Positions 18,185 to 28,738 of a DNA stretch of 64,000 nt are shown piece after piece. The stretch is from Psychrobacter sp. P2G3 (GTDB taxonomy: Bacteria; Pseudomonadota; Gammaproteobacteria; Pseudomonadales; Moraxellaceae): contig NZ_CP012529.1 of assembly GCF_001593285.1 (NCBI RefSeq), forward strand, positions 62,001-126,000, read 5' to 3'. Positions within the stretch are counted from its first letter, which is position 1. Every line of letters begins with the position of its first letter. Below the pieces are notes generated by a model. That model worked only from the letters and a program-made list of their open reading frames with translations, was not told the DNA's origin and made no database searches. Made by a program: the position numbers and the translations under genes.

Positions 18185-18955
18185 ATGGCAAAACCCAGCT
18201 ATTTTTATGGTATTCATGCCATTGATGCTTTGCTTGAACATCGTCCGCTTGATGCGCTCAGTTTATTTGTGCAACAAGGTCGTGAGAGCGATAGTCATGT
18301 AAAAGCCATTATTGCGCAAGCCCAAGCAAATGGCGTCAGTATGCAACCGACGCAAAAAGACAAGCTTACTCAACTATGTGGTAGCCCGCAGCACCAAGGC
18401 GTTGTAATGCATGCTCGGCCATTAGGGTTTGCAGATGAAGGTTTGTTAGATACTATTATTGGACGCGACCAATGTTTATTATTGGTCCTCGACCAAATTA
18501 CCGATGCGCACAACTTTGGCGCTTGCTTGCGTACAGCAGTAGCGATGGGTGTGGATGCGGTCATTTGTCCAAAGCATCATGCAGCAAGCTTAACACCGAC
18601 GGTAGCTAAGGTGTCGGTAGGGGCAGCTGAGATGATGCCTATTATTAGTGTGACCAATCTAGCGCGTACACTTACACGCATTAAAAACGCAGGTGTATTT
18701 GTGTTCGGTACGGCACTCAATGAAGATGCTAAACCAATACACGCAGCAGATTTAACTGGAAAGACCGCTATAATTATGGGATCAGAAGGTGAAGGCATGC
18801 GCCGACTGACTACTGAAAGTTGCGACGAGCTGGTATATATTCCCATGTCGGGCAACGAGCATGGCAACCTACAGAGTCTCAATGTCAGTGTTGCTACAGG
18901 TATGGCTCTTTACGAGGTCAATCGGCAGCGTACTTTAGCTGCTGGGCAAGCTTAA
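18185..18955 (+). CDS. rlmB: 23S rRNA Gm2251 2'-O-methyltransferase RlmB
   Basis: 256 residues, SpoU/TrmH (SPOUT) family. An N-terminal L30e-like substrate domain (FYGIHAIDALLEHRPLDA) precedes the knotted catalytic domain with its three motifs: LDQITDAHNFGACLRTA, AIIMGSEGEGMRRL and IPMSGNEHGNLQSLNVSVA. Length and motifs match E. coli RlmB (243). ATG 18185 follows a weak TAGGCC. Its last 38 bases overlap the convergent coaE gene. Confidence 0.93.
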   Translation: MAKPSYFYGIHAIDALLEHRPLDALSLFVQQGRESDSHVKAIIAQAQANGVSMQPTQKDKLTQLCGSPQHQGVVMHARPLGFADEGLLDTIIGRDQCLLLVLDQITDAHNFGACLRTAVAMGVDAVICPKHHAASLTPTVAKVSVGAAEMMPIISVTNLARTLTRIKNAGVFVFGTALNEDAKPIHAADLTGKTAIIMGSEGEGMRRLTTESCDELVYIPMSGNEHGNLQSLNVSVATGMALYEVNRQRTLAAGQA

Positions 18956-19601
18956 GATAGTTTTGGTGTAGTGGTTCTAGTTGTTGATGTAAACTTGCTA
19001 AATCTTCTTCATTAACGACTAGATCGTCAGCATGACGATTACGCTCAGTGCGGTCAAGTTGGTTAGCCATGATGGCTTTTATCTTAATCATACTTTGCTC
19101 ATCACGCAAACTTGCGCGTGCAAGCTGAGTATCTTCATCTGCATCAATAACTAAGATACGTTGGCATAAATTAGCAAGCCCTGCCTCTGCTGCCTCAATT
19201 AGTAGCGGTGCTGATAATATAATATACGGTGAGGTGCTTGCTGCCAGTTGTTTCTTCGCAGTCTCACGAATAGCGGGGTGAGTAATCTCTTCGAGTTTAA
19301 TAAGGGCCGCAGGATTAGCAAATACATGTGTGCGTACAGCTGCCCGATCCATGTTACCCTCTGCGTCAACCACCCAATCCCCAAGTTTTTTCTGAATTTT
19401 GTATAAAGTGGGACTGCCTTTCGCCACTACTTCATGAGCAATCACGTCAGCATCAATGATATCAATCCCTTGTGCCGCGAACCAATCGCTAGCCGCTGAT
19501 TTACCACTGCCAATACCGCCTGTTAACCCAATTACTAAGGTTTTGTTTTGCATTTTTGCTTGCTGGCGTTGAGGTATTGATTTTTTAGAGTGTATTGACA
19601 T
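18918..19601 (-). CDS. coaE: Dephospho-CoA kinase
   Basis: 227 residues. Catalyses the last step of coenzyme A synthesis, phosphorylating dephospho-CoA. The P-loop VIGLTGGIGSGKSAASDWF and the next DIIDADVIAHEV are diagnostic, as is HPAIRETAKK in the middle. A start at ATG 19553 would match most homologues; the ATG at 19601 used here adds 16 non-conserved residues and neither has a good ribosome binding site. Its 3' end overlaps rlmB. It follows pilD on the same strand, as in Pseudomonas and other gammaproteobacteria (pilBCD-coaE). Confidence 0.92.
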   Translation of the reverse strand: MSIHSKKSIPQRQQAKMQNKTLVIGLTGGIGSGKSAASDWFAAQGIDIIDADVIAHEVVAKGSPTLYKIQKKLGDWVVDAEGNMDRAAVRTHVFANPAALIKLEEITHPAIRETAKKQLAASTSPYIILSAPLLIEAAEAGLANLCQRILVIDADEDTQLARASLRDEQSMIKIKAIMANQLDRTERNRHADDLVVNEEDLASLHQQLEPLHQNYLKLAQQLKYAAD

Positions 19602-19812
19602 AACAGTGACTTATTTGGCTAGTAGATTAATAGAGAGAATAGTTGTTCATCTAAATATTAGATGACTCAGCTCATATGACTTAGTAAATATCGCTAACTT
19701 ACTAGCTTAACGTTTATAGATAACAAGGATATGAGTGTTGGTTTACTATATTGTAATCCTATCATAAGCATGTTATCACTAAGTATTTTGCCAAAAAATT
19801 GAGATAAGCCTA

Positions 19813-20712
19813 TTAAACGTACATATTCAAGTACCAATTAACGATGTCGGAGCCATAGAGTAATGCAACTATTCCAGCGACAGCGATATAAGGTCCAAAA
19901 GCGAAGGGTTGGCTCTCACCATGTCTTTTCATCAAGATAATACCGACGATTGAGCCAAGTAAAGACGACAGGAGGATGATTAACGGTAACATCATCGGTC
20001 CAAGCCAAGCACCTAGTACGGCTAATAGTTTGAAATCACCTTGCCCCATACCGTGTTTTTTGGTTATAAGATAGAACACCTTGACCACTATCCATAATGA
20101 TAAGAACCCGAGCAATAATCCCCAAATCGATTGGGTAGGGGAGACAAACCAGCTTTGAGAATTAACCGCTAAACCAAGCCCTGCTAATGGGAAAGTCAGC
20201 CGATCAGGTAATAGCTGAGTATCAAAATCGATGCCTGTTAAGGCAATAAGCGTCCATACCAGCACAAGAGCAGACAACCCAGTAGCAGTAACACCGAATT
20301 GGTAGATAACCAATGCTGATAATAGTGCAGTGACAAGCTCCACAATAGGATAACGTGCATCGATTGCAGCGTCACAAGCAGAGCAGCGTCCACGTAGTAC
20401 TAGCCAGCTTATTAACGGTATATTTTCATACCATTTAATTTTGTGCGCGCAGTGAGGGCAACGTGACGCTGGTCTACTCAAAGTGATAGGCGTATCCTTT
20501 GCAGTAACGTCCATCAGAGCTTTAGTATGCTTATGCGGCATATCTATTTGCTGAGACATAAACTGGTTACATTCTTGTCGCCAGCTATAAACCATCATTA
20601 GCGGTATACGATGAATCACTACATTCAAAAAACTACCTACACAAAGGCCTAATATCGCAAATACTATTAGCGCCAAGGTCATATTACTTTGTAATAATTC
20701 TATCAATTGCAT
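19813..20712 (-). CDS. pilD: Type IV prepilin peptidase / N-methyltransferase PilD
   Basis: 299 residues. A membrane aspartic protease that cleaves the prepilin leader and methylates the new N-terminus. The N-terminal methyltransferase-related loop has two CxxC pairs (CPHCAHKIKWYENIPLISW and GRCSACDAAIDARYPIVE), and the protease aspartates lie in TGIDFDTQLLPD and GMGQGDFKLLAVLGAWLG. Seven to eight membrane helices. The pilC stop is 7 bases upstream, so pilB-pilC-pilD form an operon. Confidence 0.95.
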   Translation of the reverse strand: MQLIELLQSNMTLALIVFAILGLCVGSFLNVVIHRIPLMMVYSWRQECNQFMSQQIDMPHKHTKALMDVTAKDTPITLSRPASRCPHCAHKIKWYENIPLISWLVLRGRCSACDAAIDARYPIVELVTALLSALVIYQFGVTATGLSALVLVWTLIALTGIDFDTQLLPDRLTFPLAGLGLAVNSQSWFVSPTQSIWGLLLGFLSLWIVVKVFYLITKKHGMGQGDFKLLAVLGAWLGPMMLPLIILLSSLLGSIVGIILMKRHGESQPFAFGPYIAVAGIVALLYGSDIVNWYLNMYV

Positions 20713-20719
20713 TACTTTG

Positions 20720-21943
20720 CTACCCTACTACTGAGCCCATTTGGAAGATTGGTAAGTACATGGCAATGACCAAGCCACCTACTAACACACCTAATACTGC
20801 CATGATTAATGGCTCCATTAAGCTGGTCAAGCCATCAACCGCATTATCAACTTCGTTTTCATAATATACGGCTACCTTATCGAGCATCTCTTCTAAGCTA
20901 CCTGATTCCTCACCGATACCAACCATTTGAATCGCTAAGCTTGGGAACAGATTAGTCGTACGCATTGAAAACTGCAACTGTTGACCAGTTGATACATCAT
21001 TCTTGATTTGTTGAATGGCATTGTAAAATACCACATTGTTAGCGGCACCAGCAGTAGAGTCTAAAGCATCAATTAGAGGTACACCAGCGGCGAAGGTCGT
21101 TGATAGTGTGCGAGCGAAGCGTGCGATAACGGCTTGATAAGCAATATTGCCAAATATTGGCGCTTTTAGAGCAGCACGGTCGAGAAAGTCACGAAATTTC
21201 TTAGATCGTTTCTTGGCTTCAGAAAAGCCAGCGATAGAACCACCAATTACGATAATAAGAATAAACCACCACGTTTGCATCCAGTCCGACATGGCGACAA
21301 CCATCTGGGTAAAAGCAGGTAATTCTGCGCCAAAAGATTCGAATAAACCAGAGAATACAGGAACAACTTTAATAAGCAATATGATTGTGACGATCAAGGC
21401 AACGACGATTACCGCAATAGGATATTTCATAGCTTTTTTGATTTTGGCTTTGAGTAGCTCGCTTTTTTCTTTATAGGTAGCGACACGTTCAAGCATAGTT
21501 TCAAGCGCACCTGATTGCTCACCAGAATCGACAAGAGAACAGAACAGATCGTCAAAATAGCGCGGATGCCTACGTAGCGCAGAGGCAAAAGTACCACCAG
21601 CTTCAATATCAGCTTTGATTTGTAATACCAAGTCTTTCATACTTGGGTTATCTAATGAATCAGCGACAATCTCAAATGATTGGGTCAAGGGTACCCCAGC
21701 TTTCATCATAGTGGCCAACTGACGGGCAAAAATAGCGATATCAATAGGCTTAATGGCTTTCTTCATTTTAAATAAAGGTTTGGGTTTTTTCTTAATAGTT
21801 TTAACCGTGATACCTTGTTTACGCAAAGTCGCTTTTGCAATCTCTAAACTGCGACCCGTGGTCTCACCTTTGATTTTTTGTCCACGCCGATTGACCCCGT
21901 CATAGACAAAGTCTAGTAGCATATCAGTCTTAGCCTGTGCCAT
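20720..21943 (-). CDS. pilC: Type IV pilus inner-membrane platform protein PilC
   Basis: 407 residues with two repeated GspF domains. Each contains the characteristic pattern: FARQLATMMKAGVPLTQSFE near residue 75 and FARTLSTTFAAGVPLIDALD near residue 280. Three membrane helices. PilC couples the PilB motor to pilus assembly. ATG 21943 has GGGTAAAG upstream. Second gene of pilB-pilC-pilD. Confidence 0.95.
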   Translation of the reverse strand: MAQAKTDMLLDFVYDGVNRRGQKIKGETTGRSLEIAKATLRKQGITVKTIKKKPKPLFKMKKAIKPIDIAIFARQLATMMKAGVPLTQSFEIVADSLDNPSMKDLVLQIKADIEAGGTFASALRRHPRYFDDLFCSLVDSGEQSGALETMLERVATYKEKSELLKAKIKKAMKYPIAVIVVALIVTIILLIKVVPVFSGLFESFGAELPAFTQMVVAMSDWMQTWWFILIIVIGGSIAGFSEAKKRSKKFRDFLDRAALKAPIFGNIAYQAVIARFARTLSTTFAAGVPLIDALDSTAGAANNVVFYNAIQQIKNDVSTGQQLQFSMRTTNLFPSLAIQMVGIGEESGSLEEMLDKVAVYYENEVDNAVDGLTSLMEPLIMAVLGVLVGGLVIAMYLPIFQMGSVVG

Positions 21944-22055
21944 ATCTTTACCCTCAAGTTTTTCGTAATCTGTATGCTTTAATCAGCGTTATTTGGTAAG
22001 TGTTTTTTGAATGGTCATCGAGTAGCTTATTACAGCTACTAGTTTTCACTTGATA

Positions 22056-23765
22056 TTATTCAGAAGTTACTCGCATCATTTCTTGAATACTAGTGACACC
22101 TTGCAGTACTTTTAAAATGCCTGAGCGTCGCAAATCACGAAAGCCATTTTTGACAGCAGCATCTTTGATATCGATCGCATTACCGTCTTCCATAATAATG
22201 CGTGAAATATCTGGGCTGACTTTCATAACCTCATAAATACCCACACGACCTTTGTAGCCTTCACGGCACTCGCTACAACCGACTGGCTCATAGATGGTAC
22301 TATTTGGATCGTCGAGATCATCATCGGTAAAGCCAACCTCAAGTAAGCTCTGCCTCGGTACATCAAGCACAGTTTTGCAATTTTTGCATAAACGTCGTGC
22401 TAGTCGCTGAGCAATAACTAAGTTGACTGAGGTAGCAATATTAAAAGATGCTACGCCCATATTCCGTAATCGAGTCAAAGTTTCCGGAGCAGAGTTAGTA
22501 TGGAGAGTTGACAGTACCATATGGCCGGTTTGTGCTGCCTTAATGGCAATCTCAGCGGTCTCAAGATCACGAATCTCACCAACCATGACGATGTCTGGAT
22601 CTTGACGCAAAAACGATTTTAAAGCATTGGAAAAGGTCAGACCTACTTTAGCGTTGACGTTGACCTGATTGATCCCCTCAAGGTTAATTTCAACAGGATC
22701 TTCTGCTGTAGATATATTGGTCGCTCCAGTGTTCAAAATGTTGATACCTGTATATAACGATACCGTTTTACCAGAGCCTGTAGGACCAGTAATTAATAAC
22801 ATGCCCTGCGGTTTGTGAAGCGCTTCCAAAAACATCTCTTTTTGATCAGGCTCATAACCCAAAGCGTCGATACCAAGCATCGCCGCAGAGGGATCTAAAA
22901 TACGCAGCACGACCTTTTCACCGAATAGCGTTGGCAAAGAGTTCACTCGAAAGTCAATAGCCTTATTTTTAGATAACTTAAGCTTAATACGGCCATCTTG
23001 TGGTACGCGGCGCTCTGAGATATCCATTTGTGACATGACTTTAAGACGGGCTGCGATTTTCCCTGCTAATTGCACTGGCGGATTTGCCATTTTCTCCATT
23101 ACCCCGTCGACCCGAAAGCGCACGCGATAAGACTTCTCGTAAGGCTCAAAATGTAAGTCAGATGCGCCCATACGAATAGCGTCAACTAGCATCTTATTAA
23201 CGAACTTTACAACGGGTGCCTCATCAATACTGTCGGTAAGAGTGGTCTCGCTGTCATCCTCTTCAGTGTCTTCAAAGCCAACATTTAAGTCGCCATCAGC
23301 GAAGTTACCAAAACTCTGCATGGTATCTGCATAGACACTATCAATACGTTTTTTGAGCTTGTCTTCTTCGACCACCACCGTTTCAACAGATAGACGCGAA
23401 TTAAAAGCAATCGCATCAATCGCATCAATACGGGTAGGATCACTTAAAGCAACAAATACTCGCTGGCCGCGCTTAAAGATAGGCAGGGCATTAAATTTAC
23501 GGACAATCTTTTCATCAACTAAATCTTTTGGGATGACATCGTTACTAAGCACGCTCAGATCGAAAAAGGGATCGCCAAATGATTGCGACATCAACAGGGC
23601 AAGTTGATAGGCATTGGCCATATTATGGTCTACTAAATACGAAACGAGACTGATTTGCTGTTGTTGCGACTCAGTCTGTGCTGTTTTCATGTGCGCTTCG
23701 CTAACGATACCTGCATTAGTTAGCTGCTGTGCTAAACCACCGAATGTACTGGTTGTAGTAGACAC
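22056..23765 (-). CDS. pilB: Type IV pilus assembly ATPase PilB
   Basis: 569 residues, GspE/PilB family. N-terminal MshEN domain, then Walker A LLITGPTGSGKTVSLYTG, an Asp box, Walker B region IVMVGEIRDLETAEIA and a His box (HTNSAPETLTRL). A zinc-binding tetracysteine, CKNC and CSEC, lies near residue 465-500. PilB powers pilus extension, which also supports twitching and DNA uptake in this group. The start is GTG 23765, supported by AAGGAG 8 bases upstream. Confidence 0.95.
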   Translation of the reverse strand: MSTTTSTFGGLAQQLTNAGIVSEAHMKTAQTESQQQQISLVSYLVDHNMANAYQLALLMSQSFGDPFFDLSVLSNDVIPKDLVDEKIVRKFNALPIFKRGQRVFVALSDPTRIDAIDAIAFNSRLSVETVVVEEDKLKKRIDSVYADTMQSFGNFADGDLNVGFEDTEEDDSETTLTDSIDEAPVVKFVNKMLVDAIRMGASDLHFEPYEKSYRVRFRVDGVMEKMANPPVQLAGKIAARLKVMSQMDISERRVPQDGRIKLKLSKNKAIDFRVNSLPTLFGEKVVLRILDPSAAMLGIDALGYEPDQKEMFLEALHKPQGMLLITGPTGSGKTVSLYTGINILNTGATNISTAEDPVEINLEGINQVNVNAKVGLTFSNALKSFLRQDPDIVMVGEIRDLETAEIAIKAAQTGHMVLSTLHTNSAPETLTRLRNMGVASFNIATSVNLVIAQRLARRLCKNCKTVLDVPRQSLLEVGFTDDDLDDPNSTIYEPVGCSECREGYKGRVGIYEVMKVSPDISRIIMEDGNAIDIKDAAVKNGFRDLRRSGILKVLQGVTSIQEMMRVTSE

Positions 23766-24211
23766 TGACTTCTCTCCTTAGTACTGCATATATGACAAAT
23801 CTGTATAATTTTATTTTTAGATTTAATTTGTTTTTCAATTGAGGAACAATAAATGAAAAAAACTGCATAAAAGATAATGATTCATAATGCACGTTCTAAT
23901 TTAATATACTGGTATTGAACACATGCAAGAAACATGACAATTTGTATACGTGTCTTTGAGGCCTAATAAGACTTTTGTGAAAAAGACATAAAGTAGAACG
24001 AATTGAAAAAATGTAAGGATTTCGCGATACCAAAAAGCAGATTTTTAATATTGAAGGCTTTTCTGTGATGATATAAATATATATATAGAAGAATTCACAT
24101 GACATAGCATGATGATGACACTTATAGCAGCAGTTGATAAATATTTGCTATACTTGGGCGCATGTATAGTAGCCGTACTGGCAATGATGAATGACAAAAG
24201 GTAGATGAGTG
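23766..24211. other. Intergenic region between divergent pilB and tpiA
   Basis: 446 bases, AT-rich, with promoters expected for both genes. Two short open frames on the minus strand lack coding character. I see nothing else. Confidence 0.45.
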
Positions 24212-25039
24212 ATGCAGGCTTGGGTAATTGGAAATTGGAAACAAAATCCGGCAACGATCAGTGACGTCAATACGTTGTTAGAAACTTTATTAGCGGTAAC
24301 TAAAAATGAAGGTGCTAGTAACAAAGCCTATTACCAGCTAATGGTAGCGCCCAGTTGTATTCATTTAGCCCATGTGAGCGCACGCTTGCAAGGTACTTCT
24401 ATATTAACTGCCGCTCAAGACATTAGTGCCCATAGCGATAGTAGTGGTGCGTATACTGGTGATTGTTCAGCGCAGCAAGTCGCTGATGCAGGCGCGACAT
24501 GGACGATACTAGGTCACTCTGAGCGCCGTCAATACCATCAAGAGTCTCACGAAACGCTATTGAATAAGCTTGGTAATGCGCTTAAACAAGATTTGGGTGT
24601 GGTATTTTGTATTGGCGAAACTCAGGCTCAGTATGATGGCAAGCAGACTTTCAATGTACTTGATGATCAGCTAGCAGTGATAAAAGATCTGTTTATTCAG
24701 CGTGTAGAGCATGCATCAGAGCATCGGTCTGAGCTGACTAAAGTGTTAGCTGAGCGTTTGATTATTGCCTACGAACCTGTTTGGGCCATCGGCACGGGTA
24801 AAATACCGACTGTTACTGAAGTGGAAGCCACTCATCAACACATTAAAGAAACCGTGGCTAGCTTTGATAGAGCATTGCCTGCGATTACCGTTCTATATGG
24901 TGGTAGCGTCAATGCGGATAATGCCGATAGTTTTGCAGCCAGCCCTATGATAGATGGTGCATTGGTTGGCGGTGCCTCACTAAAGGCCGAAAGCTTTATA
25001 GCGATTGCTGATGCTTTTAGTCAGGCTAAAACTAATTAA
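24212..25039 (+). CDS. tpiA: Triosephosphate isomerase
   Basis: 276 residues. Interconverts dihydroxyacetone phosphate and glyceraldehyde 3-phosphate. Catalytic residues are visible: Lys in VIGNWKQNP, His in LGHSERRQ and Glu in [14 protein letters not shown], with the phosphate-binding [10 protein letters not shown] near the C-terminus. A 20-residue segment ([11 protein letters not shown] region, about 170-185) makes it longer than E. coli TpiA (255). ATG 24212 is used; an overlapping GTG at 24209 is equally possible. tpiA-secG-tRNA-Leu order is conserved in gammaproteobacteria. Confidence 0.95.
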   Translation: MQAWVIGNWKQNPATISDVNTLLETLLAVTKNEGASNKAYYQLMVAPSCIHLAHVSARLQGTSILTAAQDISAHSDSSGAYTGDCSAQQVADAGATWTILGHSERRQYHQESHETLLNKLGNALKQDLGVVFCIGETQAQYDGKQTFNVLDDQLAVIKDLFIQRVEHASEHRSELTKVLAERLIIAYEPVWAIGTGKIPTVTEVEATHQHIKETVASFDRALPAITVLYGGSVNADNADSFAASPMIDGALVGGASLKAESFIAIADAFSQAKTN

Positions 25040-25265
25040 TCTCTGTGATATTTAAACGTCGCATCTCTTTATTACAGATAGGTGCTATATAACAAGCACT
25101 TGTTAGTTATAAAAAGTGGGTTTAACAGTGCCCTTGCAATCGTGTACAATGCGCCTTATTTATTCTTATTATAGTTTAATCTCATTGTAGTTCTATGGTT
25201 ATAGGACTAAGTATAAAGATTCAACTTTCGTTATTAGTCGTTGTTACTCGGCAAAAGAGGCCACC

Positions 25266-25574
25266 ATGTTTACGTTTATATTAGCCCTGCATATTATCGT
25301 GGCGATTGCTATGATTGGCTTGATCTTGATACAGCATGGCAAAGGGGCAGACGCAGGAGCATCTTTTGGTGCTGGTTCTTCTGGTACTGTTTTTGGTGCA
25401 GCAGGCACGGCAAACTTTTTGACCCGTGCTACTGCCGTATTGACTGTGATTTTTTTCATAACCAGTATGACCCTTGCTGTTAATGCCCGCGAGCAGGCTG
25501 AAGACCAGTTTCGTTTAGATGCGCCTGTTTCAGCGCCGCAAACACCGCGTCCTTTAACGCAGAATCCTCAGTAA
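25266..25574 (+). CDS. secG: Protein translocase subunit SecG
   Basis: 102 residues. Two membrane helices flank the conserved cytosolic loop GKGADAGASFGAGSSGTVFG. SecG joins SecY and SecE in the translocon and eases SecA cycling. The proline-rich C-terminal tail is typical. Downstream lie two tRNA genes, as in other gammaproteobacteria. A GAGGCCACC precedes the ATG. Confidence 0.93.
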   Translation: MFTFILALHIIVAIAMIGLILIQHGKGADAGASFGAGSSGTVFGAAGTANFLTRATAVLTVIFFITSMTLAVNAREQAEDQFRLDAPVSAPQTPRPLTQNPQ

Positions 25575-25871
25575 TGACTTTGGTTCCAATGGTTTAAGTT
25601 CTAGCTGTTTAGGTTTAGCTGTATTATCTAGCCTAATTGTTTGAAGCCTTTTTAAGATGTAGTCACGTTGTTTGAAGTGTAATAGAGTACGGTAGATAAG
25701 CTTTTTATAGTAGTCCTTGCTATTTGGTTACGTTAGTTTTACAATGCTCGTCTGTTTTTATTAAGCTAGATTGACTTGTTACTGTCATCCTCATGGCATA
25801 GAGTTAATCATTAAAAATAAGCTGATTAGAAATAGAGCAGTAAAAGAAGTTATAGTTATAAGTAGCTATAA

Positions 25872-25956
25872 GCGATTGTGGTGGAATTGGTAGACACGCC
25901 ATCTTGAGGGGGTGGTGGCGCAAGCTGTGGGGGTTCAAGTCCCCCCAATCGCACCA
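25872..25956 (+). tRNA. tRNA-Leu (anticodon GAG)
   Basis: 85 bases including the encoded CCA. Acceptor stem GCGATTG / CAATCGC, discriminator A, long variable arm as expected for a class II tRNA, and T loop GTTCAAG. The anticodon loop TTGAGGG gives GAG, reading CUC and CUU. Confidence 0.92.
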
Positions 25957-26035
25957 ACTTTTTTTACGTCGCACAGTGTAAAGTTGATTATTATAGAAAT
26001 GAGATTTTTAGTTTAAAGTTTATTTTAAATAAAGA

Positions 26036-26064
26036 TTGACAGACCTATGAAACTAACATACAAT
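26036..26064 (+). promoter_or_regulatory. Sigma-70 promoter of the initiator tRNA
   Basis: TTGACA at 26036-26041 and TACAAT at 26059-26064 with the ideal 17-base spacer. The predicted start is near 26071, ten bases before the tRNA. Confidence 0.85.
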
Positions 26065-26080
26065 GTGCATTCTAAATTGA

Positions 26081-26157
<77 letters not shown>

Positions 26158-26200
26158 CTTTCAATACTGATTTTTGTACACTAAATTGTCAGTTGCAATA

Positions 26201-26229
26201 AGCCCACCATTATGTTTGTGGGTTTTTTT
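26201..26229 (+). terminator. Rho-independent terminator after tRNA-fMet
   Basis: GCCCAC / GTGGG stem with a 10-base loop, followed by seven Ts. Confidence 0.8.
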
Positions 26230-26605
26230 GTATCTGAGAGTCAGTGTTATCGCGGTATTTATTCTACTTATGCTAAGCTCTATGTCTATAGAGTAAGGTA
26301 ATATCAGTCAATTGCGCGGTGATTCGTAAGCGACAATGCCTTTTATTTCATACTCTCTCAGTGACGATTTTGCTTTATGAGTTCTATTAGAATTCATAGT
26401 CTTAATTTGATGTCCATTATTCATATCATTTCGTAAAAATAAAACGAATACGGTAGGATATTTGGATTTACTTATAATATAGCCATATTGTTTAGATAGT
26501 AAAATATACGACGGTTATAGTGCTATTTCTAAGTGTTCCTCATAATATATATAATAAGGTTCTCTAAGCACTGTGTACAAGCAAACAGGAAAATATAAAT
26601 AAATT
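26230..26605. other. rimP leader region
   Basis: 376 bases between the tRNA terminator and rimP. Presumably contains the promoter and leader of the rimP-nusA-infB transcript. No firm motif found. Confidence 0.4.
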
Positions 26606-27106
26606 ATGAAACTTTCTACCAAAGTTGAAGAACTGACCAATATTATCGCTCCTGCGGTAGCGGCATGTGATGTGGCTTTGTGGGGCGTAGAATTTGTCCC
26701 ACAAGGGCGTCGCTCTTTACTGCGCATTTATATTGAGTCATTACCTGAAGAACAAGCGCAAGATAAGCAAGTGACTATCGAAAACTGTGCAGCAGTCAAT
26801 CATCAAGTGAGTGGTATTCTTGAAGTACATGATCCTATTGCTGGTGAGTATATTTTAGAGGTGTCATCGCCTGGATTTGATCGTGCATTCTTCTCAGAAG
26901 AGCAAATGCGTGATTATATCGGTCAAACGGTTAGCCTGCGCTTGATACAAGCAATAGGACAAGGCGATAAAAAACGTCGAAAGGTAACAGGCGTACTAGA
27001 TAGTATGGGTACTGATTCATTAAATCTTACGGCTACTGATAATGAGCAGTTTGAGATTGCTTTTAGCAATATTGATAAAGCTAACCTAATTTTTGAAGAT
27101 GCTTAA
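26606..27106 (+). CDS. rimP: Ribosome maturation factor RimP
   Basis: 166 residues. RimP binds the 30S head and aids maturation. Two domains: the N-terminal alpha/beta part with LWGVEFVPQGRRSLLRIYIE and the VSSPGFDRAFF motif leading into the C-terminal SH3-like barrel. First gene of the rimP-nusA-infB block. The start ATG 26606 has no strong ribosome binding site. Confidence 0.93.
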   Translation: MKLSTKVEELTNIIAPAVAACDVALWGVEFVPQGRRSLLRIYIESLPEEQAQDKQVTIENCAAVNHQVSGILEVHDPIAGEYILEVSSPGFDRAFFSEEQMRDYIGQTVSLRLIQAIGQGDKKRRKVTGVLDSMGTDSLNLTATDNEQFEIAFSNIDKANLIFEDA

Positions 27107-27253
27107 TGTTGCTGCAGGTTTCTAATACGGTTATTAATAAATAAGCGTGATAGTCATAAATCGTTTAAAGCATAAATAACGTATGGTTTACTTTAGCAAC
27201 ATAACGTCAATACACAAATTATAAAATTTAAGTAAGTATAGGACTGGTATAGC

Positions 27254-28738
27254 ATGAGTCGAGAAATCTTAACGGTAGTTGAAACCGTCAGTAATGAGAA
27301 AGGCCTAAATCCTGAAGATATATTTGAAGCTATAGAAGACGCTTTAGTAGTATCGACTAAGAAAAAAGTATATACCGAACAGCCTGAAGTGGCAGTACGA
27401 GTAGCTATTGACCGTACGACTGGTGATTATGATACTTATCGTTACTGGACAGTAGTTGCAGATGAAGATCATGAGATGCCAGCTTGTCAGCTTGCTATCA
27501 CTGACCTTGACCAAGAAGAATGGTCAATTGGTGATGTAAAAGAAGAGCAGATTGAATCGATCGAATTTGGTCGTATCGCAGCGACTCAAGCCAAGCAAGT
27601 TATCATCCAAAAAATTCGTGAAGCTGAGCGCGCTTTAGTAGCAGACGCTTTTGAGCCGCGTATTGGTGAGATGATGTATGGCGAAGTCAAAAAGCAGACG
27701 CGTGATGGCTATATCATCGATTTAGGTGATAATGCAGAAGGTTACTTGTCACGTGATCATATGTTGCCGCGTGAGCAGCTACGTGTTAAGTCTCGTATTA
27801 ATGCAATTTTATACCATGTGAACCGTGAAAATCGCGGTGCACAGTTATTATTGTCGCGTACGCATCCTGAAATGCTTTCAGCGTTAATGCAAAAAGAAGT
27901 GCCTGAGATTGCTGAGCAAATTATCGAGATTCGTAATGTTGCTCGCTTGCCGGGTACTCGTGCTAAAATATCGGTTAAGACTAACGATCATCGTATTGAT
28001 CCGGTCGGTGCTTGTATTGGTATGCGTGGTACACGTATCCAAGCAGTACAACAAGAGCTTGATGGTGAACGTATTGATGTCGTTGTGTGGTCCGATGATC
28101 CAGCACAATATATTATTAGTGCGCTTGAGCCTGCGGACGTTAGTAGCATCATCTTAGATGAAGATACTCAAACAGCAGACATTATATTTAGTACCAATGA
28201 TCAGCTCGCACGGGCAATTGGCTCACAAGGTCAAAACGTACGTTTAGCCTCAGAGTTAACTGGCTATAAGCTGAACATGATGCTTGAAGAAGAGTATCAG
28301 AAGCGTCAAGAAAGTGAAAGCAAAGCGTTTATTGAATTATTCTATGAGCGTTTAGAAGTAGATCAAGACTTAGCACATGCTTTAGTTGATATCGGTTTTA
28401 CCAGTATCGAAGAAGTGGCTTATGTGCCGGTTGAAACTTTCTATGACATCGAAGGTCTAGACGACGAAGCGATTGATATGATTCAAGAGCGTGCTAAAGA
28501 AGTAGTCATCGCAGACGAATTAGTTAAACAACAAAACATGAAAGAGCCAAGTCAAGAATTGCAAGATCTTGAGGGTATGACAGTCAGTTGGGCCTATAAA
28601 ATGGCACAAAAAGATATCATTACCGTTGATGATTTAGCTGAACAAGCAATCTTTGATTTAGAAGATATTGAAGGCTTAGATGCTGAAACAGCAGGAAAGC
28701 TCATCATGAAGGCTCGGGAATCTTGGTTCAATGAATAG
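27254..28738 (+). CDS. nusA: Transcription termination/antitermination protein NusA
   Basis: 494 residues, equal to E. coli NusA (495). Domains in order: N-terminal RNA polymerase-binding domain (1-130), S1 domain (about 135-200; GEVKKQTRDGYIIDLGDNAEGYL), KH1 with PVGACIGMRGTRIQAV, KH2 with AIGSQGQNVRLASELTG, and two acidic helix-hairpin repeats at the C-terminus (about 360-494). It modulates pausing and Rho-dependent and intrinsic termination. Lies between rimP and infB as in most bacteria. Confidence 0.97.
   Translation: MSREILTVVETVSNEKGLNPEDIFEAIEDALVVSTKKKVYTEQPEVAVRVAIDRTTGDYDTYRYWTVVADEDHEMPACQLAITDLDQEEWSIGDVKEEQIESIEFGRIAATQAKQVIIQKIREAERALVADAFEPRIGEMMYGEVKKQTRDGYIIDLGDNAEGYLSRDHMLPREQLRVKSRINAILYHVNRENRGAQLLLSRTHPEMLSALMQKEVPEIAEQIIEIRNVARLPGTRAKISVKTNDHRIDPVGACIGMRGTRIQAVQQELDGERIDVVVWSDDPAQYIISALEPADVSSIILDEDTQTADIIFSTNDQLARAIGSQGQNVRLASELTGYKLNMMLEEEYQKRQESESKAFIELFYERLEVDQDLAHALVDIGFTSIEEVAYVPVETFYDIEGLDDEAIDMIQERAKEVVIADELVKQQNMKEPSQELQDLEGMTVSWAYKMAQKDIITVDDLAEQAIFDLEDIEGLDAETAGKLIMKARESWFNE

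Noticed and set aside
23896..24254. Two minus-strand frames of 69 residues
   Set aside because: Low-complexity AT-rich translation without ribosome binding sites, lying in the pilB-tpiA promoter region.
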